Made by a program: the position numbers and the translations under genes. A DNA stretch of 64,000 nt, taken from Streptomyces sp. NBC_00654 (GTDB lineage Bacteria; Actinomycetota; Actinomycetes; Streptomycetales; Streptomycetaceae). The DNA is taken from NCBI RefSeq assembly GCF_026341775.1, contig NZ_JAPEOB010000002.1, positions 1,240,001 to 1,304,000 of the forward strand, written 5' to 3'. This document shows positions 27,932 to 36,472 of the stretch, one piece after another. Each line of letters starts with the position of its first letter. Within the stretch, counting starts at the first letter, position 1. Below the pieces are notes generated by a model. The model saw nothing but the letters and a program-made list of their open reading frames with translations. It ran no database searches and had not been told where the DNA came from.

Positions 27932-28990
27932 TCAGGTGGTGCCCGCCCTGCCACCGCCGTCGGGATCGCCGCCTCGTCGCAGGTCGGCCTCGGTGAGTTC
28001 TTCGAGATCGCCTCGGGTGTCGAGCCAGTACAGGAAGACGACGGCCGGTACCACGATCACCAGGGCGACAAGGGTGACGAACGCCAGCCAGGTCAGCGTG
28101 GTCGATGCGCCGGCGCCTTCCGCGACGGTCATCGATGTCGGAAGGAGGTAGGGACGCTGAGCCAGGCCCCAGGCGATGACCGCGCAGGCGACGGCGCAGA
28201 CGGCAGAGGCGCGGGCCCAGCCGCCCGGTCTACGCATGAGCAGCCACGCGGTGGTGAAGGAGGCCGCTCCGGCGGCGATGCCGAAGGCCAGGCCCGCCCC
28301 GTGGGTGAGCCCGTGCCATACGTGCGGGGCGTCCTCTCCGGTGACGAAAAGGGTGATCACCACCAGCACCACGAGTGCGGTGAGGCTCAGTAGCCCGCGC
28401 CGCCGGAAGTAGGCGATCAGGTCGGGTGCGTCGAAGCGGCGGGCATCCCCTGCCAGGAAAACCGCGCCCAGGAAGGCCGTCGCGGCGACGGCGAGCAGGC
28501 CGAACATGATCGAGGTGGGATTGGACCAGGCGTCCGCCGACGCCTCCGTACCGAGCCTCACGCGGCCTGAGGCGACTCCCCCTGCAGCAGCGCCGAGGAA
28601 GAACGGCGTCACGAGCGAGGCCAAGGCGAACACGGCACCGTAGAGGCGCCGGTCGGCGAGCTTGCGGGCGGCCTTTCGGAAGGCGAAGCCGGCGCCACGC
28701 AGGACCAGGCCCACGGCCGCCAGCGCAAGTGGCAGCCACATCGCGGAGAACACGGCCTGGAAGAGAGTGGGGAAACCGGTCCACATGATGACGAAGACGA
28801 AGATCAACCAAACGTTGTTGACCTCCCACACAGGTGCCATCGCGTGATCGATGAGCCATCGGGGCCGCTTGCCGCGTTCGGAGCCGCCCGCCGTCAGGTC
28901 CCAGAAGCCGGCCCCGTAGTCGGTACCGCCTGCGCAGGTGTACGCAGTGATGGCCAGCAGCAGGGCCACTGCCATCAGGTCGGCCGTCAC
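27932..28990 (-). CDS. cydB: Cytochrome bd ubiquinol/menaquinol oxidase subunit II
   Basis: A 352-residue membrane protein with about eight or nine hydrophobic segments. It begins MTADLMAVALLLAITAYTCAGGTDYGAGFWDL and contains WEVNNVWLIFVFVIMWTGFPTLF, hallmarks of CydB. With CydA it forms the quinol oxidase that reduces oxygen to water without pumping protons. Its GTG start overlaps the cydA stop codon (GTGA), so translation is coupled. No cydCD transporter genes, needed for assembly, follow; they must lie elsewhere. Confidence 0.93.
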   Translation of the reverse strand: MTADLMAVALLLAITAYTCAGGTDYGAGFWDLTAGGSERGKRPRWLIDHAMAPVWEVNNVWLIFVFVIMWTGFPTLFQAVFSAMWLPLALAAVGLVLRGAGFAFRKAARKLADRRLYGAVFALASLVTPFFLGAAAGGVASGRVRLGTEASADAWSNPTSIMFGLLAVAATAFLGAVFLAGDARRFDAPDLIAYFRRRGLLSLTALVVLVVITLFVTGEDAPHVWHGLTHGAGLAFGIAAGAASFTTAWLLMRRPGGWARASAVCAVACAVIAWGLAQRPYLLPTSMTVAEGAGASTTLTWLAFVTLVALVIVVPAVVFLYWLDTRGDLEELTEADLRRGGDPDGGGRAGTT

Positions 28991-30453
28991 GACCGTTCGC
29001 CCTGGGACGCGGCGACGCCGCCGTCACCTGCGAGGACAGAACCTCTGGGGCCGTACGGGCTGTCCGTCTCCGGCGGGTCCACCGGGGCCCCAAGGGCCTG
29101 CTGTGCGTCAGCGAGCCGCCATCGTGTGCGCAGCTTGAGCAGCACTGCCAGGAGCGAACCGAAGATGAACATATATACGACGATCACCAGGCCGAGCATG
29201 ATCCACAAAGTGGACGAGCGCGTCGCCGTGACTGCCTCGGCGACACGCATGTTCTGGTAGACGATCCACGGCTGACGTCCCACCTCGGTCGCGATCCAGC
29301 CGCATTCGACAGCCACCACCGAGGCCAGACCCGCGCAGGCCGCGCTGCGGTAGAACCACGCGGACTCGGGAAGCCTGCGGTGCCTCAGCCAGACCAGGCC
29401 GTACCAGAGGGCGAGGAGCACCAGGGCGGAGCCGATGAGGACCATGATGTCGAAAGCCCAGTGTGCGATCGTCGCCTGAACGGCTGTCGGCCGTTGGTCC
29501 GGCGGGACGGACGTCAGCCCTACGACCTTCGTGTTCGGGCTGAAGCCGGCGAGGACGGAGTCGAGCAGCGGAATCTTGATGCCGCCGGAGATGGACCCGT
29601 CGGAGTGCAGGCGGCCGAACAGGTACTCGGGCACACGGGTGTCGGTCTTCCAGACGATCTCCATGGCCGCGAACTTCACCGGCTGTTTGTGGAACACCGA
29701 CCGGGCGATCGCGTCGCCCAGGACGAACTGCACCGGGGTCGCGACCGCGGCGATGGTGAAGGGAACGGTGAAGCCGAGCCGGTGGTAACGGTCCCGGCGT
29801 CCCCTCAGCCGACCGACCGCGTAAACGCCGGCCACCATGTATCCCGCGGTCAGCAGCATGGCCACGACGAAGTGCCAGTACTGCGGCCCGAACATCGGCG
29901 TGAAGATCGCCTTCCAGATGTTCACGTCCGTCGGGTTGCCGACGGCGTCGAGGGAGAAGCCCTGCGGCGTGTTCATCCAGGAATTGGCCGCCAGGATGCC
30001 GAACGCCCCCAGGAGCGCTGCGGCCGGGAGCGGCAGCCCGAGCAGGAAGTGTGTCCGGGGCTTCAGCCGCCGCCATCCGTAGAGGTAGATGGCGATGAGG
30101 ACCGCTTCGAGGAAGAACGCCCAGGCCTCGACCCCGAAGCCGATTCCGAAGACATCGCCCCACCTGCCCATCAGCCCCGGCCAGAGCAGGCCGAACTCGA
30201 AGGAGAGCACGGTGCCGGTGACGACTCCGACGGCGAACTGAACCGCCATGACCGCCGACCAGCGCCGTGCCAGCAGAAGGGCTGTCGCATCGTTGTGGCG
30301 CAGCCCGCGGTAGTGCATGACCAGGGTGATCAGAGGCAGGGCAACGCCCAACGGGACCAGGATGATGTGAGAGGCCAGGGTGAAGGCCATGAGTTCCCGG
30401 GCCGGCAGGAGTTGATCCGGTGCGCTCGCCAGGAGCTGGACCGAGGTGTGCAT
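28987..30453 (-). CDS. cydA: Cytochrome bd oxidase subunit I
   Basis: A 488-residue heme-binding subunit of the bd-type quinol oxidase. It starts at the ATG at 30453. Conserved blocks include FTLASHIILVPLGVALPL (heme-ligand His region), the FEFGLLWPGLMGRWGDVFG block, and EAWAFFLEAVLIAIYLYGWRR with glutamates of the oxygen-site proton path. The quinol-binding Q loop between helices 6 and 7 is short, as in the CIO-like subgroup rather than the long-loop E. coli CydA. It overlaps cydB by four bases and begins 34 bases after the SDR gene, implying a shared transcript. Confidence 0.95.
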   Translation of the reverse strand: MHTSVQLLASAPDQLLPARELMAFTLASHIILVPLGVALPLITLVMHYRGLRHNDATALLLARRWSAVMAVQFAVGVVTGTVLSFEFGLLWPGLMGRWGDVFGIGFGVEAWAFFLEAVLIAIYLYGWRRLKPRTHFLLGLPLPAAALLGAFGILAANSWMNTPQGFSLDAVGNPTDVNIWKAIFTPMFGPQYWHFVVAMLLTAGYMVAGVYAVGRLRGRRDRYHRLGFTVPFTIAAVATPVQFVLGDAIARSVFHKQPVKFAAMEIVWKTDTRVPEYLFGRLHSDGSISGGIKIPLLDSVLAGFSPNTKVVGLTSVPPDQRPTAVQATIAHWAFDIMVLIGSALVLLALWYGLVWLRHRRLPESAWFYRSAACAGLASVVAVECGWIATEVGRQPWIVYQNMRVAEAVTATRSSTLWIMLGLVIVVYMFIFGSLLAVLLKLRTRWRLADAQQALGAPVDPPETDSPYGPRGSVLAGDGGVAASQGERS

Positions 30454-30487
30454 AACCGCCTTCGCTGTTCGGGTCCTGCGAAAGAGG

Positions 30488-31327
30488 TCAGCCGCCGGTC
30501 GCGAACCCTGGGAAGAGCGTCATACCGCCATCGACGTACAGAGTCGTCCCCACCACGTAGTCCATAAGGTCGGATGCCAGCAGGACAACAGCATGGGCGA
30601 TGTCCTCGGGGTCCCCGATCCGGTCGTAAGGGATCAGACGCAGAAGGTCCTCGCGGGCCGCCGACGTCTCCCAGGCACTGCGGTTGATGGGGGTCTTGAT
30701 CGCCCCGGGAGCGACGGCGTTCACCCTGATCTTCTCCGGTGCGAGCTCTTGGGCCAGGGTCTGCATCATCATCTGCACGCCTCCCTTGGAGGAGGCGTAG
30801 TTCACGTGCCCCGCCCACGGGATGAGCTGGTGCACCGAGCTCATGCAGATGATCTTCCCGGCCGCCTGGGACACCTCCGGGACAACTCCGCGCCGACGGA
30901 ACTCCTTGGCCGCTTCCCGGGCGCACAGGAACTGGCCCGTGAGGTTGACGTCGAGCACCTTCTGCCACTGGGCGAGAGTCATGTCGGTGAACCTGGCGTC
31001 ACGCTGCATACCGGCGTTGGCGACCAGGATGTCGAGAGTCCCGAAGTCCTGGACCGTCCGGTCCACCATCGCCGTCACCTGGGTCTCCTGCGACACGTCC
31101 GCCTCGTAGGCCACCGCACGCACCCCGAACGACGTGATCTCCTCGACCACTTGCTCGGCGGCTTCCCGGTCGCTCACGTAGTTCACCGCCACATCGGCGC
31201 CCGCCCGGCCCAGCGCGATGGCCGTGCCCTTGCCGATGCCCGAATTGGCGCCGGTCACCAGAGCTGTCTGGCCCTTCAGCAAGTCGGACGGCAGAGCACC
31301 CCGCACTGCCTCGACGTGGGAATCCAT
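30488..31327 (-). CDS. SDR family glucose 1-dehydrogenase
   Basis: A 279-residue classical short-chain dehydrogenase. The cofactor motif is TGANSGIGKG near residue 28, the structural motif NAG lies in VANAGM, the catalytic Ser is in CMSSVHQ, and Tyr/Lys are in YASSKGG. Sequence style (LKGQTALVTGANSGIGKGTA, PGAIKTPIN, VVGTTLYVDGGMTL) matches glucose 1-dehydrogenases that oxidise beta-D-glucose to gluconolactone. Upstream on the same strand is the gluconokinase-aldose epimerase fusion, downstream cydA. The substrate is inferred from these neighbours; other SDR substrates remain possible. Confidence 0.85.
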   Translation of the reverse strand: MDSHVEAVRGALPSDLLKGQTALVTGANSGIGKGTAIALGRAGADVAVNYVSDREAAEQVVEEITSFGVRAVAYEADVSQETQVTAMVDRTVQDFGTLDILVANAGMQRDARFTDMTLAQWQKVLDVNLTGQFLCAREAAKEFRRRGVVPEVSQAAGKIICMSSVHQLIPWAGHVNYASSKGGVQMMMQTLAQELAPEKIRVNAVAPGAIKTPINRSAWETSAAREDLLRLIPYDRIGDPEDIAHAVVLLASDLMDYVVGTTLYVDGGMTLFPGFATGG

Positions 31328-31492
31328 GATGCCCTGTCTCCTCGCTGCGGCTCCGGTCCGCCCGGCTACTGCCCGGCAGGCGGGTATCAGGCAATCACCG
31401 GACGAGCGGGGCCGCAGTCCTGACGGGCCGCTGCTGGGCCATTGGGCGGAGCGGCTTCCCCCGGTCGGCTCAGCTGCGGCGCCGGGCGACGT

Positions 31493-33013
31493 TCATGACG
31501 CCTGCCATGCCGTGAGGCCCCATCGGAGTACATGGGTGGCACCCTGCTCCAGTACGTCGAGGCCGAGGCCGCTACGGAAGGCGTCCGGGGGGCAGGACAT
31601 GGGCTCCACCGCGACGCCCCGTCGGCGTTCTGTCTCCGGCAGACTGTCACCCGTGTAGATCTGCACGTATCGAACGCCTTCGCCGAGCCGGACATCCACT
31701 CCGTGAGTCCCCGAAGGGTGCGCCAGCCGTACCACGGACACGTCGCCGTCGACGCGGTCGAGGCTGAAGGCGGTGTCCATCTGTCGGGATCCGATGGGGC
31801 GTGCCGCACGGAAGTCGACGTCCGAACCTTCGACGGGCTCCTGGCCGGTCGGCAGGCCCCGGTCGTCGCTGAGAAAGCGGTCCCGTGCGGGCACGGTCAG
31901 CAGAACCGTGTCGACCAGGCCGGTGCCGAGCGTGAGATACGGATGCTGCCCCACGCCATAGGGCGCGGGCCCGTCCCCCACATTGGTCGCGGAAACCATG
32001 ACGTCGAGGCCGGCGGGCCCCAGGCGGTACTCGGCGGTCACGTCCAACAGGAAGGGATAGCCCGGTTGGGGACGGAGAAGCGTACCCAGCCTCAGTGATT
32101 CCTCGCTTCGGGCGTGCAACTGCCACGGGACCCAGCGTACGAGGCCATGGATCGCGTTGCCTTTCCCCGGTTCGGTGAGCGGGAGTTGCAGGTCCGTTCC
32201 GGCGAAGTGGTAGCGGCCGCCGCCGATGCGGTTGGGCCACGGGACGAGCAGTTGACCTCTCCCGCCGGTAATGGGGGCGTCGGAGGCGAAGCCGTCCAGC
32301 AGGGTCAGGCCGTCCGCCTCGTAGTGGCGCAGGGCGGCGCCCAGTTGGACCACGACTGCTCTCTGCCCCTTCCCTCTCAAGGTCCACTGTTCACCAGTCG
32401 GGCTGCCGGGAGCGGCTGCAGTGAATCCCTCGGCGCGCCCATGGAATGCCCTGACGTCTGCGGGTTCGCGGTGCAGCAGCGAGACCAGCGCGGCGACGAT
32501 CGCCTCCGGCGGTCGATCGATCTCCACCACCAGCGGACGCTCGTCCGGTTCCGGTTCCTCGAAAGCGGCGATCTGGCTCTCCAGCAGGCTCTCCGGGAAG
32601 AAGTGTCCTCGTCTGTCTGAGAGCCGGGAGCGGTTCAGCTCCGGTGTGCCGTGCAGGTACACCAGACGCACTTCAGGCCTCCCGCGCAGAAGCCGGTCAC
32701 GGTAGGCGCGCTTGAGGGCGGAACAGGTAACAACCGCCGGCTGATCCGCGGCGATCTCGTGGTCCAGCCATGCGGAGATGGCATCCAGCCAGGGCTCGCG
32801 ATCGGTGTCCGTGAGAGCCTGCCCGGCCGCCATCGCGGCCCGTGCTGTCGCGGAGTGGAACTCGTCCGCGTCCCGATAGGAACAGCCGAGCCGCTCGGCC
32901 AGCAGTTGGCCCACCGTGGTCTTGCCGGAGCCGGACATACCGACGATCAGCACCACAGGAGTCGACGGTTCGCAAGACCCGTCGTGAGCGGCAGCCGCGG
33001 ACATGCCGGACAT
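31493..33013 (-). CDS. Gluconokinase-aldose 1-epimerase fusion protein
   Basis: A 506-residue two-domain protein. Residues about 15-185 are a GntK-type gluconokinase: P-loop VGMSGSGKTTVGQLLAERL, YRDADEFHS, CSALKRAYRDRLL and GHFFPESLLESQ. Residues about 210-506 are an aldose 1-epimerase of the galactose-mutarotase fold: LLVPWPNRIGGGRY, AIHGLVRWVPWQ, GVGQHPYLTLG and the C-terminal VAVEPMSCPPDAF. It would equilibrate glucose anomers and phosphorylate gluconate to 6-phosphogluconate. The ATG at 33013 has TGAGGG upstream and overlaps the stop of the small gene before it (TGATG), so translation may be coupled. Both catalytic domains look complete. Confidence 0.9.
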   Translation of the reverse strand: MSGMSAAAAHDGSCEPSTPVVLIVGMSGSGKTTVGQLLAERLGCSYRDADEFHSATARAAMAAGQALTDTDREPWLDAISAWLDHEIAADQPAVVTCSALKRAYRDRLLRGRPEVRLVYLHGTPELNRSRLSDRRGHFFPESLLESQIAAFEEPEPDERPLVVEIDRPPEAIVAALVSLLHREPADVRAFHGRAEGFTAAAPGSPTGEQWTLRGKGQRAVVVQLGAALRHYEADGLTLLDGFASDAPITGGRGQLLVPWPNRIGGGRYHFAGTDLQLPLTEPGKGNAIHGLVRWVPWQLHARSEESLRLGTLLRPQPGYPFLLDVTAEYRLGPAGLDVMVSATNVGDGPAPYGVGQHPYLTLGTGLVDTVLLTVPARDRFLSDDRGLPTGQEPVEGSDVDFRAARPIGSRQMDTAFSLDRVDGDVSVVRLAHPSGTHGVDVRLGEGVRYVQIYTGDSLPETERRRGVAVEPMSCPPDAFRSGLGLDVLEQGATHVLRWGLTAWQAS

Positions 33014-33204
33014 CAAGCCCTCAGGGGTCGGGGGGCCGTACACAAGGCCAGGATGACAAATACGTCGATCGTGATGAGCGCCAATGCCCGGAACGGTGCC
33101 TGAGGCAGCCACATGACGTTCGCGATCACGCTGAGTCCGGCCGGCGCAGGGTCTACGGTCCTTGCCCACACTGCGCTACGGGGTGCCACCCAATCGCTCG
33201 TCAT
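33013..33204 (-). pseudogene. Truncated DUF7144-like membrane protein
   Basis: A 63-codon frame whose second half (AGLSVIANVMWLPQAPF through ITIDVFVILALCTAP) matches the last transmembrane segments of the roughly 130-residue DUF7144 actinobacterial membrane proteins. The preceding segment SAVWARTV fits too, but then PA replaces the usual continuation and the first three-quarters of the protein are missing. It may be an expressed fragment because its stop overlaps the fusion gene's start, but as a DUF7144 protein it is broken. Confidence 0.6.
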
Positions 33205-33219
33205 ACAGGTTCCTCCGTT

Positions 33220-33579
33220 TCAGGCGGTCGGTGCGACAAATGCCGTCTGGGCGGGTCGGCAGCCACGAGCCTGCCGATCGCGGGCTCGCCGGTGGCGAGG
33301 ACGCTCCGCACCATGGCCGCAGTGGCGGTCGGGGCTGGTGAATCGGAACGCGTCGGCCAGTCGGCGCCCGACCAGGCGCCCGGCAGGTATTCCGCTGATG
33401 CCGTGGGCTGCCGTGTTCACCCGCAGGATCCGCAGGTCGGGGTCGAGGACGTGCATCCCTACGGGCGACGGAGTCAACAGTGCTCTGAGCAGAGCCTTAC
33501 CGAGCGGGCCTTCACCCGCGCCGGATGCCGCTCGGCGCGCCCCCCACCATTCTTCTGCCTCTTCGGTGCACTCAAGCAC
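33220..33579 (-). pseudogene. PAS-domain fragment of a sensor/SpoIIE-type protein
   Basis: The frame reads LLTPSPVGMHVLDPDLRILRVNTAAHGISGIPAGRLVG, a clear PAS start of the kind found in streptomycete SpoIIE-type phosphatases. It then runs into Arg-rich nonsense. In another frame the expected continuation SVLATGEPAIGRLVAADPP appears, so a frameshift or small deletion has broken it. No phosphatase domain follows. It is a remnant within the acquired-looking block. Confidence 0.6.
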
Positions 33580-33927
33580 GGTTCACGACACGTCCACGAC
33601 CAGCAGCGCGTCGTCGGATGCCATAGGCCGGATCGCCTCCGCATCTCCCCCGACGGTCCCCACCTGGCCCCATGTCTGTACCTGCGTGCCCGCTTCCCTC
33701 CAGGTTGCGACGCTCACGAAGGATCCGCACCTCGGCACGGGACAGACGCCCGACCCCTCGCGTACGGCGCCCGACATGACCTTGACGAGCGACGTGTCCC
33801 TCCATCATGTGCCTCGATGGCTCGGACACCGCTCGGGTCAAGGCCACGGTGAACCAACACGGCCACCTCGCCCGGGACGGCCGGGAGCGCCGCCATCAGG
33901 ACCGAGGCGGCCGCAGGGCTCACACGG
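33580..33927. other. Degenerate region next to the C39 peptidase gene
   Basis: 348 bases at the right edge of the block. Minus-strand frames contain short protein-like pieces (LMAALPAVPGEVAVLVHRG; DALLVVDV) in different frames, probably the decayed upstream part of the PAS-containing gene. No intact gene is seen. Confidence 0.4.
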
Positions 33928-35298
33928 TCAGGCCAGCCCGAGCGAGCGCAGTACGCGGCGCTGGCTCGGTGCCGGCTTGGCGGGCCAGTAGAGGTAGCAG
34001 ACCCCTCCCGTACCGCTTCTGACCTTGCCGTTGGCGTCGTACCGCTTCGTACGCAGCCAGATGTTCTCCCACTCACGGCGCAGATAGACGCGGCGCACGG
34101 CGGGGTTGTCGGGCGAGGCGGGGTCATTGGCGACGATGTCGCCCTGCTCGGTGAAGCCGATCACCGTCATCAGATGGCCCGAGGTCCCGTAGCCCGCCCC
34201 GGTCAGCTCCTCCTTGAGGAAGGACTGGGAGGTGATGACGGGGATGCCCACGCGGACCAGCCGCTCCACATCGGTCAGCGAGCCGAGCCGGGTGACGGCC
34301 GCGCTCATGTCCCGGTACGTGGCGGCGTAGGCGGCGTTGAAGGGCCAGTTGCCGCACCCCTCGTACTGGTAGTCGAAGGTGTACCGGGCCGCGTGGCAGA
34401 TCTGCGGGTCGGCGAGGCCCGGCTTCACCCACGCGAGGTCCTCCGCCGTGGCCCTGCGTCCCCAGTACTCGATGATCATCTGCGAGGAGGTGGGGCTGCA
34501 CCACGCCTCACCGCCGTTGTCGTACTCGGGGTACTCCCCCACGTGGACGTTCTGCGAGTAGCGCGGCACCGGCAGTTCGCGGACGAGGCGGGGGGTGCTG
34601 GCCGGGACGGTGAACCGGTCGGGGACGTCCGAGGCCATCGCGCCCAGCCGCCACAGCGTCGGGGTGAGCCGGCTGCCCGGGGTGCGGTGGAGCGTCGCCC
34701 GCAGCCGGTACGAGGCCAGCCGCAGCCCGCTCGCCGGGTCGTCCACGGAGAACGTGTCGGTCCACACCGAGCTCCTGCCGTCGGTCTGGCCGTCGACGGA
34801 GGTGCGCCGGATGTCGCCGTCGCCGGCCGCCCAGCGCCCCATGACGAACCAGGGCGTCGTGGTGCCGTCCGCGTACTCGCCGCCCAGCTCCACCTGGATC
34901 CAGGTGCCTGCCGGGGTGTCGGCGTTCCACGAGGCGATCACCTCGGTGGCCGGAACGGTGGAGCGGTGGACGGGTGAGGTCCAGGTCGCGTACTCCCAGG
35001 CGGTGGTCCTCCCGGTGTGCGGGTCGGTGTAGTCGGTGCGCCCGGCGGGGGCGGCGATCACCAGACCGGGCCTGCGGCCGGCCACGGCACGGGTTCCGTC
35101 CCCCGAGCCGCAGCGCCAGTCGGTGTAGGTGCTCCAGAAACGGTTGTCCACGTCCGAGACTGCCGCCAGGGGTGCTGGGGATCGGGGGGAGGAAGGGGCC
35201 GCGGCCGTCGCGGAGCCTGCGGCGATCACCGGGCCGGTGCCCGCCGCCGCGGCGAGTGCGGCGGTCAGTACGGTTCTGCGTGAAGTCGGTCTGGTCAT
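33928..35298 (-). CDS. Secreted C39-type cysteine peptidase family protein
   Basis: A 456-residue exported protein. The N-terminus TRPTSRRTVLTAALAAAAG is a twin-Arg-like signal ending in an Ala-rich cleavage region. A beta-rich part (residues about 45-235) precedes a papain-like C39/C70-type domain. The nucleophile Cys lies in GGEAWCSPTSSQM and the His in GTSGHLMTVIGF, with DPASPDN beyond. The end is CYLYWPAKPAPSQRRVLRSLGLA. It starts at the ATG at 35298; a longer frame lacks a signal-like start. Its last about 105 bases recur, diverged, at 19461-19567. It is probably an extracellular peptidase; the substrate is unknown. Confidence 0.88.
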   Translation of the reverse strand: MTRPTSRRTVLTAALAAAAGTGPVIAAGSATAAAPSSPRSPAPLAAVSDVDNRFWSTYTDWRCGSGDGTRAVAGRRPGLVIAAPAGRTDYTDPHTGRTTAWEYATWTSPVHRSTVPATEVIASWNADTPAGTWIQVELGGEYADGTTTPWFVMGRWAAGDGDIRRTSVDGQTDGRSSVWTDTFSVDDPASGLRLASYRLRATLHRTPGSRLTPTLWRLGAMASDVPDRFTVPASTPRLVRELPVPRYSQNVHVGEYPEYDNGGEAWCSPTSSQMIIEYWGRRATAEDLAWVKPGLADPQICHAARYTFDYQYEGCGNWPFNAAYAATYRDMSAAVTRLGSLTDVERLVRVGIPVITSQSFLKEELTGAGYGTSGHLMTVIGFTEQGDIVANDPASPDNPAVRRVYLRREWENIWLRTKRYDANGKVRSGTGGVCYLYWPAKPAPSQRRVLRSLGLA

Positions 35299-35482
35299 GG
35301 GCGAGACCCCCGGTCGTGAGCGGAATGGGGCTGCGGATGCCGATCGGTGCGCCAACTATCCCGGGTCACCGCCGCATTCGGCCAGTGATTCGTCCTGTGC
35401 CGCGTCACCAATATTGGTCTGCTCCACTGGCGTGACCTGCGGCGGCTCCGGACAGGCGGCGGCCCTTGCGTACGCTGGACAC

Positions 35483-36112
35483 ATGAACGACCTGACCGGC
35501 CCGGCCGGAGCCCTGCGCTCCCTGCCCCCTTCCTGCGGGCCGGTGCGGCTGGTCGCGATCGACGGACACGCGGGCTCGGGCAAGAGCACCCTCGCGGCCC
35601 GGCTCGCGGCGGCGCTCGGCGGCGCACCCGTACTGCACCTGGACGACTTCGCCACCCACGAACAGTTCTTCGACTGGACGGACCGGCTGCGCGAGCAGGT
35701 GCTCCGGCCGTTCTCGCGCGGGGAGACCGCCCGCTGTACCCCGTACGACTGGACCGCCCGGCGCTTCGGCCCGGCGCGGACGGTGGAGCCCGCGCCCGTC
35801 GTGCTGATCGAGGGGGTGGGGGCCGGCCGCCGGGCGCTGCGCCCGCGGCTTGCCGCGCTGTACTGGATGGAGTGGGACCGGGCCGCGTCCTGGGCGCGGG
35901 GCAGGCACCGCGACGGGCCGGAGCTCTCGGAGTTCTGGGACGGCTGGACCGCCGCCGAGGAGCGGCATTTCGCCGACGATCCCTCACGGCCCTTCGCCGA
36001 TGCGCTGGTACGCCAGTTGCCCGAGGGGTACGAGTGGCTGCCGGGGCCTCGTACCGATGCAGGAATGAACCGTTCCGTCACCCAGGGTGAATGGCTTACG
36101 GGATCGTGCTGA
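35483..36112 (+). CDS. P-loop kinase, uridine kinase-like
   Basis: A 209-residue nucleotide-binding protein. It has Walker A AIDGHAGSGKSTLAARL near residue 26, LHLDDF (the uridine-kinase-type second motif) and PVVLIEGVGAGRRALRPRL. The DWT and LREQVLRPFSRGE segments fit the AAA/uridine kinase-like proteins common in streptomycetes. It probably phosphorylates a small molecule in the cytoplasm; uridine is only a family default. The ATG at 35483 is the first conserved Met. A strong terminator hairpin follows about 100 bases downstream. Confidence 0.82.
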   Translation: MNDLTGPAGALRSLPPSCGPVRLVAIDGHAGSGKSTLAARLAAALGGAPVLHLDDFATHEQFFDWTDRLREQVLRPFSRGETARCTPYDWTARRFGPARTVEPAPVVLIEGVGAGRRALRPRLAALYWMEWDRAASWARGRHRDGPELSEFWDGWTAAEERHFADDPSRPFADALVRQLPEGYEWLPGPRTDAGMNRSVTQGEWLTGSC

Positions 36113-36214
36113 GCAGCCGGAAATCGGCCCGGAAGTACCCCAACTCGGCTTGACCGAGGGGCCTTACAGGTCTTACGTTCTCATTGTGCGGCTTTTCGGA
36201 GCCCCCGCGGACGC

Positions 36215-36250
36215 GAAGCCCCCGATTGTTCCCCCGTGATCGGGGGCTTC
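36215..36250 (+). terminator. Strong stem-loop terminator
   Basis: GAAGCCCCCGAT (36215-36226) and ATCGGGGGCTTC (36239-36250) form a perfect 12-bp stem with a 12-base loop, about 100 bases after the kinase gene. It lies within a 360-base gap before the EccA-like gene; nothing else is seen in that gap. Confidence 0.75.
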
Positions 36251-36472
36251 GTTCTGCGCTCATCGCCCTTCCCTTCCTGCCACCGAGGACGATCCGATCA
36301 CCCTCGGTCACGGTCTCACCTGCGCCTACGGCCTCTTAGCCGCTCACCCTCCGTACCGGTACGATGCACCTCGGTGCGGTCAATTCCCCTCCTCGGCACA
36401 GTGATTCAGCGCGCTCCGGTGGGCATGCTGTGCGGGCGGGACATCCTGGGGGCACGGTTTGTGGGGGACCTG

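Noticed and set aside
19461..34037. Peptidase-end duplication as a classical phage att site pair
   Set aside because: The copies are only about 85% identical with exact runs of at most about 14 bases, and no integrase gene is present in the block.
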